Assembly (NCBI GenBank): GCA_037127315.1
Contig: JBBBDQ010001609.1
Coordinates: 697,005 to 761,004, forward strand
Origin: Ascarosepion bandense
Taxonomy: Eukaryota; Mollusca; Cephalopoda; Sepiida; Sepiidae
Length of the DNA stretch: 64,000 nucleotides
Reading direction: 5' to 3'
The translations under genes were made by a program, and so were the position numbers. Below the pieces are notes generated by a model that had not been told where the DNA came from, did no database searches, and was given only the letters and a program-made list of their open reading frames with translations. Position 1 is the stretch's first letter; each line of letters begins with the position of its first letter. This document shows positions 1 to 9,279 of the stretch, one piece after another.

Positions 1-175
1 TTTATTAGGTTGAGAAAATATTTTCCTATATTAATATTAGTTAGTCTACATGTGGAGGGGTGGGGGTTAAACCATATTACCTTTCTTTTTCTACATTTAT
101 TTTTATTTTTGGTATGAGATGGTTCAGGGTTAATAGTTTGTTTTATATACGTTAATTTATTTTTGTCTGCTCTTC

Positions 176-217
<42 letters not shown>

Positions 218-640
218 TTACCGAATTTAAACTTACCTGAAGTTCCCTTGAAACAATAATTACTTCCTTACTGCTTGAAATTTTTAAGAAAGCGTTTCTC
301 AATTACTGTCATCACCTTATCAGAGGCGTTAATGGACGATTTACAGTAGCTAGCCAAAAGTATGGAAAACGAATTTGGTATAAAAACGTTTATATATGGA
401 TTTGTTTTTTCATGTAAGGGAGGCCAACTCTTGAATCACGTGACCTTTTAATGATAAAGATCGCGTATGGCCACCCGTACAAACAAAATACGGGTAATCA
501 ACATGCAGAAAATTAAAATGTTTTAATTTAACAATAAATGAGCATCCTTATTTAAAGTAAGCTTTTAGATTTTTCGATTAATATATGTATTCACCACACA
601 TTAATTTCAAAAAACCTGAGAGACCCATGAGGAGGAAATT
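1..640. other. AT-rich intergenic DNA, no gene seen
   Basis: AT-rich sequence with one (AT)n microsatellite at 179-214. I see no coding signal, RNA gene or recognisable repeat end on either strand. Confidence 0.6.
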
Positions 641-644
641 TTAA

Positions 645-1400
645 AAAATGTTTGAAACTTTTTAGAAACTACTTAATAAAAAATAATAAAAATGAAAACA
701 ATTCTTGTAAAAATTCATTATTAATGGATTTTTTTTTATATTCAGAGTATGATATCATTTTAATTTATGTTTATAAAAGCAATTAAAACTTTATCCAAAT
801 AAAAAATAGCATAGTTTTATTGCATTTTTGTTTTCACAATTCGGGGCAGATTTTCTAAAAATGAGCAGGTTTAGAAGAAAAAAAAGACAGTTGATTAGCC
901 TTCCCCAATGACTCTTGAATTTAATTAAAATTATCTACATGTTGGGAGCTAATAGCATTTCTCGACAATTCTAGAAATTAATTGGTGGGGAGGTAACATA
1001 TGTAAAAAAAAAATGTTTTTACCAATATTTTCTAAAAATAATTATTTGGAAACTGATTTCAGTCAATTATGAAAGTCCTGAAATTTTCATCAAAACCGAC
1101 CATTATTTTATCTTTGCAAGAATTTCCAAATTAATGTGTCTTTGCGTAGTTTTACGTTTTGACACTTGCGTCAATTTATGCCTCGAACTGACGAGAGAAA
1201 AAAAGATTTTCTACCACTGAATGAACCTGTTAGAACCTGTTAGGAACAATTAGAAAACATTGTAAAAATAATAAAAAAAATACTTTGATCTATCCTCTTC
1301 ATGATAGCATAAACATTTTACCGAGAAAGCTTTGTTTTTATTTAGTCTGAGGCCTTTTCCTTCAGACTGTGTTATTTTTTCAGCGATTTTTTTTGGACAT
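645..1400 (+). repeat. Unclassified AT-rich repeat family X, copy 1
   Basis: This segment is colinear with 47940-48660 (minus strand) and partly with 35041-35252 (minus) and 35500-35955 (plus). Shared landmarks include gaaaacaattcttgtaaaa near the start, ttccaaattaatgtgt in the middle, and a run around ataaacattttaccgag near the end. It has no long ORF and no terminal repeats that I could define. It may be a non-autonomous DNA transposon or an old LINE or LTR remnant. The homology is seen in the sequence; the class is unknown. Confidence 0.55.
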
Positions 1401-1485
1401 ACAAATTTAATCTAAAACGAGCGGGAAAACCAAGAAAGGGTAACTTACGTGTTTATACGTCATGTTATACCAAAGGATTAACACT

Positions 1486-1780
1486 GAGGAATGAAGTAAT
1501 ATACTATTTACATTATTCGGACTATTATCCTCATTTTTGTTACCATTTGTACAATGTTTCGGCCGCTATAGGCTCCGGTCTTCTTCAGGTGTTAGAAATT
1601 TGGAACCGAACTCTTTAATACAATCATTGTGGTATATCATCATCATTCCTTGCGTAAAGTTTCGATTAGAAGTCATGTCATGGGTTATCTCCCTCTAACC
1701 CTGCAAGGCTGATATTAAACTCACAACTCTAAGTCAAGGAATTAATTAACGTCTATATCCACTGGTCTATGTGTCGTTAA
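1486..1780 (-). mobile_element. SINE-C copy (tRNA-derived head, conserved tail)
   Basis: Read on the minus strand, a tRNA-like head (A-box-like around tggatatagacg, B-box-like gagtttaatatcag) is followed by a body. The body contains the motif ctgaagaagaccgg ... gccgaaac, and the tail contains gaggataatagtccgaa. The same tail recurs at 18402-18517, 34400-34807, 37196-37705 and 43998-44356. SINE-C is a working name. Confidence 0.65.

Positions 1781-1781
<1 letters not shown>

Positions 1782-1867
<86 letters not shown>
1782..1867. repeat. (AT)n microsatellite, about 86 bp
   Basis: Uninterrupted AT dinucleotides lie between the end of SINE-C and the first SINE-B unit. (AT)n tracts also flank the other SINE-B and Penelope-like units in this window, so they are probably insertion targets or element tails. 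Confidence 0.95.
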
Positions 1868-1869
<2 letters not shown>

Positions 1870-2017
1870 GAGCGCCCGTAGCTCAGAGGTAGAATCACCG
1901 ACTAAAGCCAATTCAGTCGGGTTTCAATCCTGGGTAAAAGGCAATCGGCTGTCTAACAGTACAGATGAGCTGTGACACAGCGAAACAGATCTGTCTGCGG
2001 ATGATTATATATAGTAG
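1868..2017 (+). mobile_element. SINE-B unit 1 (5'-truncated), first unit of a tandem pair
   Basis: tRNA-like region with A box tagctcagagg, an anticodon-arm-like hairpin (ccgact ... agtcgg) and B box ggtttcaatcc. A hammerhead-like segment and a short (TA)n follow. It abuts unit 2 directly (the join is near gtagacttt at 2014). The unit begins at the tRNA-like part, so it lacks the roughly 125-nt leader that unit 2 has. Confidence 0.7.
1957..2000 (+). ncRNA. Hammerhead ribozyme, degenerate core (SINE-B unit 1)
   Basis: Strand A reads cagatgag at 1962-1969 in place of the consensus CUGANGAG, a U4 to A change expected to abolish cleavage. Stem II (1969-1973 with 1977-1981, loop GAC) and GAAA at 1982-1985 are intact. 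Stem III (ACAG with CTGT) is intact, and the GTC cleavage triplet ends at 1995. It sits exactly 275 nt upstream of the matching triplet in unit 2. Confidence 0.75.
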
Positions 2018-2300
2018 ACTTTGAAAAACAGTAGCTACTCTAGCATCTACGCATCGTTCATTCAGCAATGAATTAGAACACTCTCAGCTATTGGGCGTGT
2101 GTATAATGATAATGTACACTCTAAAAAGTCTGCCTCCTTCTACCGAACGCCTATAGCTCAGAGGTAGAATCGCCGACTGACGTCAATTCGGTCGGGTGTC
2201 AACCCTGGGTAAAAAGCAATCGGATATCTAACCTTACTGATGAGCTGTGATACAGCGAAACAGATCTGTCTGCGGATGACTATATATATATATATATAAA
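2018..2300 (+). mobile_element. SINE-B unit 2 with hammerhead and (AT)n tail
   Basis: Full-length-looking unit. It has a leader (around aatgaattagaacactctc), the tRNA-like region (A box tagctcagagg, B box ggtgtcaaccc), then the hammerhead and an (AT)n tail at 2281-2298. The leader is shared with the minus-strand copies at 8456-8731 and 10632-10860. Placing a pol III-type promoter about 125 nt inside the unit is unusual for a SINE and would fit a permuted tandem or circular origin. Confidence 0.75.
2232..2275 (+). ncRNA. Hammerhead ribozyme, type I, intact core (SINE-B unit 2)
   Basis: CTGATGA is at 2237-2243. Stem II pairs 2244-2248 with 2252-2256 (GCTGT with ACAGC, loop GAT). GAAA is at 2257-2260. 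Stem III pairs A2260-G2263 with C2266-T2269. The cleavage nucleotide is C2270 in a GTC triplet. Stem I pairs CCTTA (2232-2236) with TGCGG (2271-2275), with one T-C mismatch and one wobble. CAGATCTG at 2261-2268 is a perfect palindrome, so a dimeric hammerhead is possible. All core nucleotides match the hammerhead consensus; activity is inferred. Confidence 0.85.
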
Positions 2301-2623
2301 ATAAAATAAAATGTTCAAACTTATATTCTTGATTCAACTTTTCACAGATGTTACATTCTCATCATGGGGTTAGATAGTTAAAATAAATTTGCGAAACTTG
2401 AGTAAGGAAGGTAAATTTTGAATATTTTGTTTATCTACTATTAATGTCGACATTCTTAATATGAAGTTTTACAAAGATACTAGTCATCCTTCCTTGTGCA
2501 GTAACACAATCTCTTGTCTTCTATTATTATTATTATGTCATTTTTCATCATATTTCGATTTCTGCTTTGGTCTCACTACCAACCAAGTCTGCGGGAAGAC
2601 CTAAGGCAGGTAGTGGCGTGTTG
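2301..2623. other. No supported feature
   Basis: AT-rich sequence with a short TTA repeat near 2523. No coding or repeat signal was recognised. Confidence 0.5.
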
Positions 2624-2880
2624 TTATGGCTCCATTTCATGTTTTTCTATCTTCCCTATCATCCCCAGCATTACATAGATAAAGTTTTCCTTAGTGTGTG
2701 GGCTGTACTTAATAAGACAATTTTTTTGTATATCTCTTAAGCTGGGGTTTCCAGGGATTCTTTCAATGTGTTGTTTTGTTCCATTTTTTATCATTCCAAG
2801 TGCACCTACTATCACTGGCACAACTCTTGTTTTCAATTTCCACATTTTTTCTATTTCAATATTATTATTATTATTAAAAA
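2624..2880 (-). pseudogene. Non-LTR retrotransposon C-terminal fragment
   Basis: The minus-strand reading contains IEIEKMWKLKTRVVPVIVGA and then NGTKQHIERIPGNPSLRDIQ. This arrangement (basic W-x-L segment, VPVIVGALG, C-terminal helix) is one I associate with the end of some invertebrate LINE polyproteins. An open frame continues to 3073, but its upstream part (asparagine run and beyond) is unrelated sequence fused to the fragment by chance. Confidence 0.5.
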
Positions 2881-3069
2881 GGTAATATATAGATTTTATA
2901 AAAAAATCAGGGTGCCATTTTGAATTATTAATTTCACATATGCACGTTGATTTTTTTCGGCTGCACAGTAGTGTCAGTTGGGCACCGTCTGTGTAAAAAT
3001 GACGCAATTCAGAAATTTGGAAACGGAATGCTTTACTGCTTGGATTTCTCGTCGGAAACTTCAATACGA

Positions 3070-3300
3070 ACATTTTAGTATGTTTTAGGTGTTAATTCGA
3101 GGACAGTGCAGAGGATACGGAAAGGGTTAAGTGATATATCCAGTCAACATCATGATCTTTGGAGTAATCACTAGTGAAGGCGAAGTCATACCACCATTTA
3201 TCTTACCACACACTTTATCTCCACCCCGACATCGACCACTTTACGATAAAAAACCTGCTTGCCAAAAAAAAAAAAAAATTTTATCAGTAAAATCACTAAA
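3070..3300 (+). pseudogene. Mariner-type transposase remnant, internally deleted
   Basis: Two reading-frame pieces are visible. VLGVNSRTVQRIRKGL (from about 3080) looks like the helix-turn-helix of a mariner transposase. It jumps, with a frame change and deletion, to PVNIMIFGVITSEGEVIPPF from 3140, which resembles the catalytic-domain segment V-M-V-F-G-V-V-T-S-x-G of mariners. The DDD/E region is mostly lost. The element is dead. Confidence 0.6.
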
Positions 3301-3313
3301 AAAAAAACTTTAG

Positions 3314-3550
3314 AGTCAGTCAAGTGCTATACGTGATACACACTTTCGAGGCATGACTGACTGGGCAGAAGATTTTCCCTCAGTAGGTTGCCATTAGTTT
3401 CTACAGTAGAACCAAATCTGTCCTGTTATTTGACCCATAGCTGGAGAAAAGATTTGCACGTAAGTGAATGCAATGAATTCAACTAGAATTCGAACTCGGC
3501 TGTCCGCTTCATCGCTCCGAGCCGATATCCGCTGCACCATAACCCATATT
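3314..3550 (-). mobile_element. SINE-A copy
   Basis: On the minus strand, a tRNA-like head (A box tggtgcagcgg, B box gagttcgaattc) leads into the shared body with ttcacttacgtgcaaat and cagtcatg. The tail is gactgac-rich. An internal deletion removes part of the body. SINE-A is a working name for the most abundant family here. It resembles tRNA-derived SINEs described from octopus and squid. Confidence 0.75.
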
Positions 3551-3889
3551 CTTGTCATTAAATATTATCACAAATGTCATTTAGCGTATAACCAGATTTG
3601 AAATAGACAACCTGCTTTCTTTTATTTTATACAGTATGTTTTACGTCTATCGGCCTGCGTCCCCGACAAAGCTTAATGAAGAAAATGCACTCTTTGTCAG
3701 GGTTCAAATCTGCGATCCCCTTTTTTAGCTCGCTCGGCCATAGACTGCATAATAGCTCAGTAAGGTTCTATTTGCTCTTTTAAGGAATGAACACCTTCTC
3801 GTTCAAATCTGAATCGCATTTCTTATATACAGGAGAAATATTAAAGAATATAAGTACTGAATTAGAAAACTGAAACAGATTTCAATCAG

Positions 3890-4195
3890 CCAGTCAAGTG
3901 CCAGACGTGATACACGCTTAGGCGATCATGTCTCTATCGAGACATGACTGACTGGGAAGAAGTTTATTCCGCAGTAGGTTGCCATTACTTTCTACGGTAA
4001 ACTGGTTGCAACTAAGGTTACAGAACCGAATCTGTTCTGTTATTTAACCCATAAGTAAAGAGAAGAGACAGATTAATACCTTTCCCAAAAGTATTTGCGC
4101 GTAAGTGAATGCAAGGAATTCCAATGGAATTCGAACTCGGCTTCCCCAATTTCTCGTTCCAAGCTGATATCCACTGCACCCCCACGAACATCCAA
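3890..4195 (-). mobile_element. SINE-A copy, near full length
   Basis: Complete head-to-tail copy on the minus strand: tRNA-like head at the 4190 end, body with ctgttatttaaccca read on the plus strand, and the tail hairpin catgtctc ... gagacatg. About 300 bp. Confidence 0.8.
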
Positions 4196-4789
4196 AGCAG
4201 ATTCACTTTATCCAAATTAACTATCATTAAACCTTTTTCCAAAAATTAATGGTGATTCATCCTTTGAGGAAAGAGAAATTTGTTGCCCGCTTTATGCTTG
4301 AAATATTTATTTTCCATTAGTTCCAATGGACAGTTTGATCCCAAATCAAATATTTCGTATATTTGATTTAAGTAGGATCTCCTGACATGGAAGATTTGTG
4401 TAAGAACCTACCGTTCTCAGTTGGGCCGTGCAGTCTCAAGCTAGGCTTAGTAAATACCAAACACTGACGCATTTTTCATTTATGGTTTATCCATAGTTAC
4501 GACTTACTAATCCCGCTCTTAAAACGCACACTTTTCTCACTCTGCGATCGTCTGAAGAATTAGTAAATGCACGAAAGTTACAAGAAGAAAAAAATGTACT
4601 GGCTTAAGATAGTGTAAATATGAAACTGTCTTTTTCAAAGTTGAGATGATTAAACTGAAATATCTGAAAAAATTAAAGAAATGTTTTGAAAGAAACGGAA
4701 CAATTTTAAAAGAATTAAGCAGAAGCGTTTTGGTAACTCATATTTATTTAATTATTTTATATATTTATCAATTCTTAATTATTTGGTCA
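4196..4789. other. No supported feature
   Basis: AT-rich sequence without recognisable coding, RNA or repeat signals. Confidence 0.5.
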
Positions 4790-5025
4790 TATGATACATA
4801 CTTTCGAGATATGACTGACTAGGCAGAATATTTTCTCGCACTAGATTGCCATTACTTTCTGCGTTAGACCGGTTGCCCACCAAGGCTGCAGAACCCAATC
4901 TATCCTCCTATTAAGATGAAGGCGTAAGGGATAGATTAATACCTTTCCCAAGGGCATTTGTTCGTAAGTGAAGGAAACGAATTCAACTGAAATTCGAACC
5001 CGGCACTCCGATTTCTCATTCATAA
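4790..5025 (-). mobile_element. SINE-A copy, head truncated
   Basis: Body and tail are present on the minus strand (gatacatactttcgag at the tail end, tcgtaagtgaag in the body). The copy ends at ctcattca near 5022, before the tRNA A box. Confidence 0.7.
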
Positions 5026-5196
5026 TTAATACTTTTTATTTTAATTATGAGTTAGTCTTAATTTTATAAATTTCTACTTTCTTATCGTTTTTCTAATCTA
5101 TTTTTCTTATACATTGATTTCTACGTTTATAGAATTAAAATTTATTTGAATTATTATTAAAAGCGTGTACCTTTTTTTGACGGCAAAATATTTGAA

Positions 5197-5201
<5 letters not shown>

Positions 5202-5250
<49 letters not shown>

Positions 5251-5448
5251 TCTCTATTATAATAAAGATCATTGTGTGTATAAGAGAAAGAACACACACT
5301 CAAAAAAGACATTTTAAATTCTTTATATAGAGAGGGTGTTCCAAGAAGATTGACATAAATGTGAATATATGAATAATATCGCGTGTTTGCTCTTTAACAG
5401 TGCCTTAATATTTTATTCTTTGCAATAATTATGTCAGCGAGCAATAAG

Positions 5449-5496
<48 letters not shown>

Positions 5497-5540
5497 TCTC
5501 TATTATAAAGACCACTATATATATATATATATATATATAT
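5202..5540. repeat. Cluster of (AT)n microsatellites
   Basis: AT tracts lie at 5202-5248, 5451-5494 and 5516-5540. The short texts around them (tctctattataa and aaagaccactat or aaagatcattg) recur at each tract, suggesting local duplication. Confidence 0.85.
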
Positions 5541-5639
5541 TAAATTAAAAAGGATTAATTCAATGATGTTGAATGACCATTTCGATATGAAGATCCCCAC
5601 GGGGGATAACACATCACCTCAGCAACAGAAAAATCCTTT

Positions 5640-6140
5640 CAGAAACTGGAGAAAAATCAGTCTACTTTTCCTTTTTAAAGAGATTTGCAAAGAAATTAAA
5701 AAAGAAAATAAAAAAGAAAAAGAAAAAAGATAAAACAAAATAAAATCAAATAAACAAGAAAAGAAAAAATTGACATCGTCTGGGTTCGCAAAAGAAGAAA
5801 AGAGAATTGTAACTAAAAATTTACAGGCGGCCGTGTTGAATTGATGTAAGGTTAAGCAACACGGAGAAAAGGTGGGAGATAAGAGAGATAAAGGAAGGAA
5901 GGGCTGGAAAAAGAAAAGAAAAGAAAGAAAACAATTTGTATATATTACAGACGCTAGACATATTCAAAAACCTAACTTTCCAAAAACGTTGAAATATTAG
6001 AAAAGGGCCTTTACTCAAAAAGGCATAATTATTTTTAAAGGGAATAAAAAGATATAGGATTTAAAATAAATTTTTTTTTTTTAAATTAGGTCATTTGAAT
6101 TAAACTAAATAAAGACATCGCTAGGTAAAAAAAAAAAAAA
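5640..6140. other. Purine-rich low-complexity DNA, no gene seen
   Basis: A/G-rich sequence (aaagaaaa-type runs near 5695-5780 and 5890-5935). Translations here are low-complexity and I do not regard them as coding. Confidence 0.5.
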
Positions 6141-6403
6141 TTCATTTACAATTATACATACATATAGAAGTACACACATACATACATACATATACACACA
6201 CACAATTCTACGATTATGAATACATATATACATACATACACATACACACACATACATTCAATTTCATACACACTTATATACGTATAAACACATACATGCG
6301 CATACACACATATATATGTGTACACACCTATATACAAAAAATTCACACACACACAATATATGTGTACACACACACACATGCACACATATACATACACACA
6401 CAT

Positions 6404-6438
<35 letters not shown>

Positions 6439-6625
6439 CATTATACATATGCACCCACACACATACATATAAAAAAATATAAAAAATTAATGAATATTAT
6501 AAAAAAGAGCATTTAAATAGCTACAAAAAAATTTTCCCACATAAATACATATATACACATATACATATATACACATATATATACAAATATGCACATCCAC
6601 ACACAAACATACACATATACATAAA
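6140..6625. repeat. (CA)n/(TACA)n complex microsatellite
   Basis: A long run of cacaca, catacata and tatatg units. The open frames on both strands (Y-V-C-V and H-T-H-T repeats) are artefacts of the repeat. Confidence 0.9.
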
Positions 6626-6844
6626 AATTATAAAAAGAAAAATTTAAAATTTAAAATTTAAAAAATTTATAAAACTTAAAATTTAAAAAATTTAAAAATT
6701 AAATTTTAAAATCCGCCCTATGACGGCACTTATTAATGAATTCCTTCCTAAGATTCAAAAGTAAGTCCTGATGAGGATACTTCAAAATTAGAATCTTCTC
6801 CAATAAACATAGACGACACCTATCACGAAAATTTTATATATATA

Positions 6845-7040
6845 TACACTCACATGAATAAGGAACGAAGAAAAAATTGCAGCATTAATCAGTGATTAAT
6901 TTAAATCAGCACTCAATATAAAAATAGAGCAATGAATATTTACTATGAAGTATACTTTGGAACATGTACAAACTACCAACTACTAAACATTGTACATTTT
7001 GTTTCGACATTGAAAGGACAATGTCTCATCAGGTAGTTGA
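6845..7040 (-). mobile_element. Penelope-like hammerhead unit, left arm of an inverted pair
   Basis: On the minus strand, a hammerhead core (7032 to 7001) is followed by gtttgtacatgttc. An AT-rich arm then ends at cttcgttccttattcat near 6855. The arm matches 7605-7735 in opposite orientation. The gtacatgttc motif follows the hammerhead in every copy of this family. Confidence 0.6.
6981..7037 (-). ncRNA. Hammerhead ribozyme motif, stem III/I degenerate
   Basis: CTGATGAG runs 7032 to 7025. Stem II has 7 bp (GACATTG with CAATGTC) and a TCCTTT loop, and GAAAC follows at 7005-7001. After that the sequence is AAAATGTACAATGTTTAG, and no convincing stem III or stem I closes. The two core strands are conserved but self-cleavage is doubtful. 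Confidence 0.6.
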
Positions 7041-7133
7041 TATTGATGGTAATAAACGTTTTATTCAGTCTAAAAAAAAAAAAAACACCACTTCCTTTTA
7101 AATTTGGAAATCTTTTTTTGTACGAGGTAAGAA

Positions 7134-7438
7134 GATGTGCGTTGTGGCGCAGTGGATATCGACTCGGAACGAGAAATCGGAGAGCCGAGTTCGATTGAAT
7201 TCCTTGCATTCACTTACGCACAAATACCCTTGGGAAAAGTATTAATCCATCTATTCCTTCCAGTTATGGGTTAAATAGCAGGACAGATTGGGTTCTATAG
7301 CCTTGGTCGGCAACCAGTCTACTTTAAATGGCAACCTACTGCGAGATAATCTTCTGCCCAGTCAGTCATGTCTCTTTCGAGACATGATCGCCCAAGCGTG
7401 TATCACGTATGGCAATTAACTGACTTAACTGACTGAAG
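7134..7438 (+). mobile_element. SINE-A copy, full length
   Basis: Starts at gatgtgcgttgtggcgcagt (A box). The B box is gagttcgattgaat near 7186. Then come the body, the tail hairpin catgtctctttcgagacatg at 7368-7387 and the gactga tail. It is inserted between the two arms of the inverted Penelope-like pair. Confidence 0.85.
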
Positions 7439-7599
7439 AAGATATCAAAGAGGAGAGAAAAAAAGAAAAAGGGCAGAAAAGATGAGACAACAAAGTGAGA
7501 ACTCAAGAGAGGGAAAGGAAGTTAAAAGTGAAAGACACCGAGGAAACAAAAAGGAAAACAAGACAGAAAGCACTGAGACAAGTGGTGTCTTTTTTTCAA

Positions 7600-7730
7600 T
7601 TTTGTAGAAGTTTGTACATATTCTAAAGTATAATTAATAGTAAATATTTATTGTTCTATTTTGATATTGAGCACTGATTTAAATTTATCACTGATTTGAA
7701 CATTGCAATTTTTTTCTTCGTTCCTTATTC

Positions 7731-7797
<67 letters not shown>
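7600..7797 (+). repeat. Right arm of inverted pair plus (AT)n
   Basis: From gtagaagtttgtacat to cttcgttccttattca this is the inverse of 6855-6975 with scattered differences. It ends in (AT)n at 7735-7797. Confidence 0.65.
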
Positions 7798-8417
7798 GTA
7801 CTGTGCAAAAATAATAGGACAAGAACGATTTCATCTTTTATGAGGCATCAAAATAAAGTTTAAAATCACCCCTGTCGTAACAATTTTGCACACTACCGGT
7901 AGTGTGCAAAAGTATTAGGACGGGGGTGATTTTCCTAAAAACCTCACTGAAATTCAAATACAGGGTGGAGGGCCAAGTAAATTGCTAATAAATAGTCATT
8001 ATTTAAAACTAGGTGTATAAGAAATGTATTAAAAAGAAATTATATTTAATTTTTCTTATTTTATATTGAACAAGTTATTGTGAAACTACTCATTATTCTA
8101 TTATCCTTGGATATGACTGACCTTTTCTTATCCCCCCCTCTCAAATTGATACATCTAATGTTACTTTGCAAAACACACTTTGGGAACAGCTGCTTGGCAG
8201 GAGATATCATTAGATACATTGAAGAAGCTTGTGATGTCAATGCCTGACAGAATGAAGGCAAAAGGCTATTATACTAAATATTAAATTTATTTTGTAACGA
8301 GTATTTTTCTTGATAAAGCATTTGTTGAGTAAATCAAATAAAATTACTTTAATTAAATTGTTTATATGCCTCATAAAAGATAAAATAGTTCTTGTCCTAA
8401 TACTTTTGCACAGTACT
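7797..8417. mobile_element. Tc1/mariner-type MITE with 52-bp terminal inverted repeats
   Basis: The left TIR (7798-7848, gtactgtgcaaaa ... tgaggcat) is the inverse of the right TIR (8366-8417). The ends resemble the CAGTACTGTGCAAAAG ends common among Tc1-like elements. AT repeats flank both sides, consistent with TA targeting. No transposase ORF is present. The interior contains a separate 72-bp palindrome. Confidence 0.75.
7862..7933. repeat. 72-bp imperfect palindrome centred on ACCGGT
   Basis: The left half, aaaatcacccctgtcg ... cactacc, is mirrored by ggtagtg ... gggggtgatttt around 7897/7898. Each half contains gtgtgcaaaa, a Tc1-type end motif. It looks like two transposon ends fused head to head inside the MITE. 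Confidence 0.7.
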
Positions 8418-8455
8418 GTGTATATATATAAAGTTACAAATTCTTTGCATTAAAC

Positions 8456-8731
8456 ATATATATATATATATAAATAGTCATCCGCAGACAGATCTGTTTC
8501 GCTGTATTACAGCTCATCAGTACGGCTTAGACTCCGGTCGTTTCCTAACCCAGGATTGAAATCCGACTGCATCGGCGTCAGTCGGCGACTCTACCCCTAG
8601 ACCACGAGCGTCCGGTAGAAGAAGGCAGGCTTTTAGCGCGTATAAACACGCCTAATAGCTAGAGTGCTCCAATTCATTATCGAATGAGCGGTGCGTAAAT
8701 GCCGAACTAGCTACTGTTTACAAAGTCTCCC
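8456..8731 (-). mobile_element. SINE-B copy with intact hammerhead
   Basis: On the minus strand: leader from agactttgtaaacagtagct, the conserved aatgaattggagcactct, the tRNA-like region (A box tggtctaggggtag, B box gatttcaatcctgggtt), the hammerhead, then gatgactattta and (AT)n at 8456-8471. It sits 39 bp beyond the MITE. Confidence 0.8.
8481..8526 (-). ncRNA. Hammerhead ribozyme, type I, all core positions conserved
   Basis: Minus strand: CTGATGAG at 8520-8513, stem II GCTGT with ACAGC around an AAT loop, GAAA, and stem III ACAG with CTGT. The GTC triplet occupies 8489-8487, with cleavage between 8487 and 8486. Stem I pairs CCGTA with TGCGG (five pairs, one wobble). Nothing in the core departs from consensus. 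This is the best SINE-B ribozyme in the window and is predicted to be active. Confidence 0.88.
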
Positions 8732-8893
8732 ACTCTTCCAGAGTGCTCAATCAGGGTGTGAGAGCGTAAATATATATATTCTTCACTATTCGATGATATA
8801 ATTACTGCATAAATAAAATATTAAGGCACTGTTAAAGAGCAAACACGCGACAAGGAATTTAAGCTGTCTTTTCTGAGTACGTGTTCTTTCTCT

Positions 8894-9004
8894 TACCATT
8901 TTCTTTGAGACTTCCTTGTCAATCACTCGCTGCAGCCATGGAATTTTCAGTATCCTTCTGTAGAACCACATTTCTGCCTCTTCTAATCTCTTAATATTCA
9001 GCTT
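8894..9004 (-). pseudogene. RTE-type LINE fragment
   Basis: The minus-strand translation EMWFYRRILKIPWLQRVIDK matches the segment following the ECWT motif in the RTE copies at 14763-15315 and 41437-42312 (LFYRRMLHVSWTEHVSNDEV). Only about 35 codons remain. Confidence 0.65.
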
Positions 9005-9274
9005 TAAGCTCTGCCCATTGAATTAATTCTATCTGTTGTGCTCTAGTAGTGGTGGTGGTAATTAAGAAGGGTCAGGCTCGTTGCCCAGGTTCAGGCCCGT
9101 CGTAGAGTGTACCACAACAGGAAATAATTCTCTTCACCTTTGAAACTGATGTAAGCTAATTTTAGCGCGCCAATTCTGACAACATGAACCATTCATTGAA
9201 CGCAAATTTTAGTGCCTAGTACTATTTCACTTTCCATCGTACATATTTGTAAAGAAAAATCTTTGATTGTAGAT
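9005..9274. other. No supported feature
   Basis: Mixed-composition sequence with a short ggtggtggt run. No gene or repeat was recognised. Confidence 0.4.
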
Positions 9275-9279
9275 CATAA

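Noticed and set aside
1880..1945. A genuine tRNA gene
   Set aside because: A and B boxes and an anticodon-like arm are present, but the acceptor stem does not close and the segment is part of the dispersed SINE-B repeat.
6152..6516. ORFs of Y-V-C-V and H-T-H-T residues on both strands
   Set aside because: Translations of (CA)n/(TACA)n microsatellite sequence.
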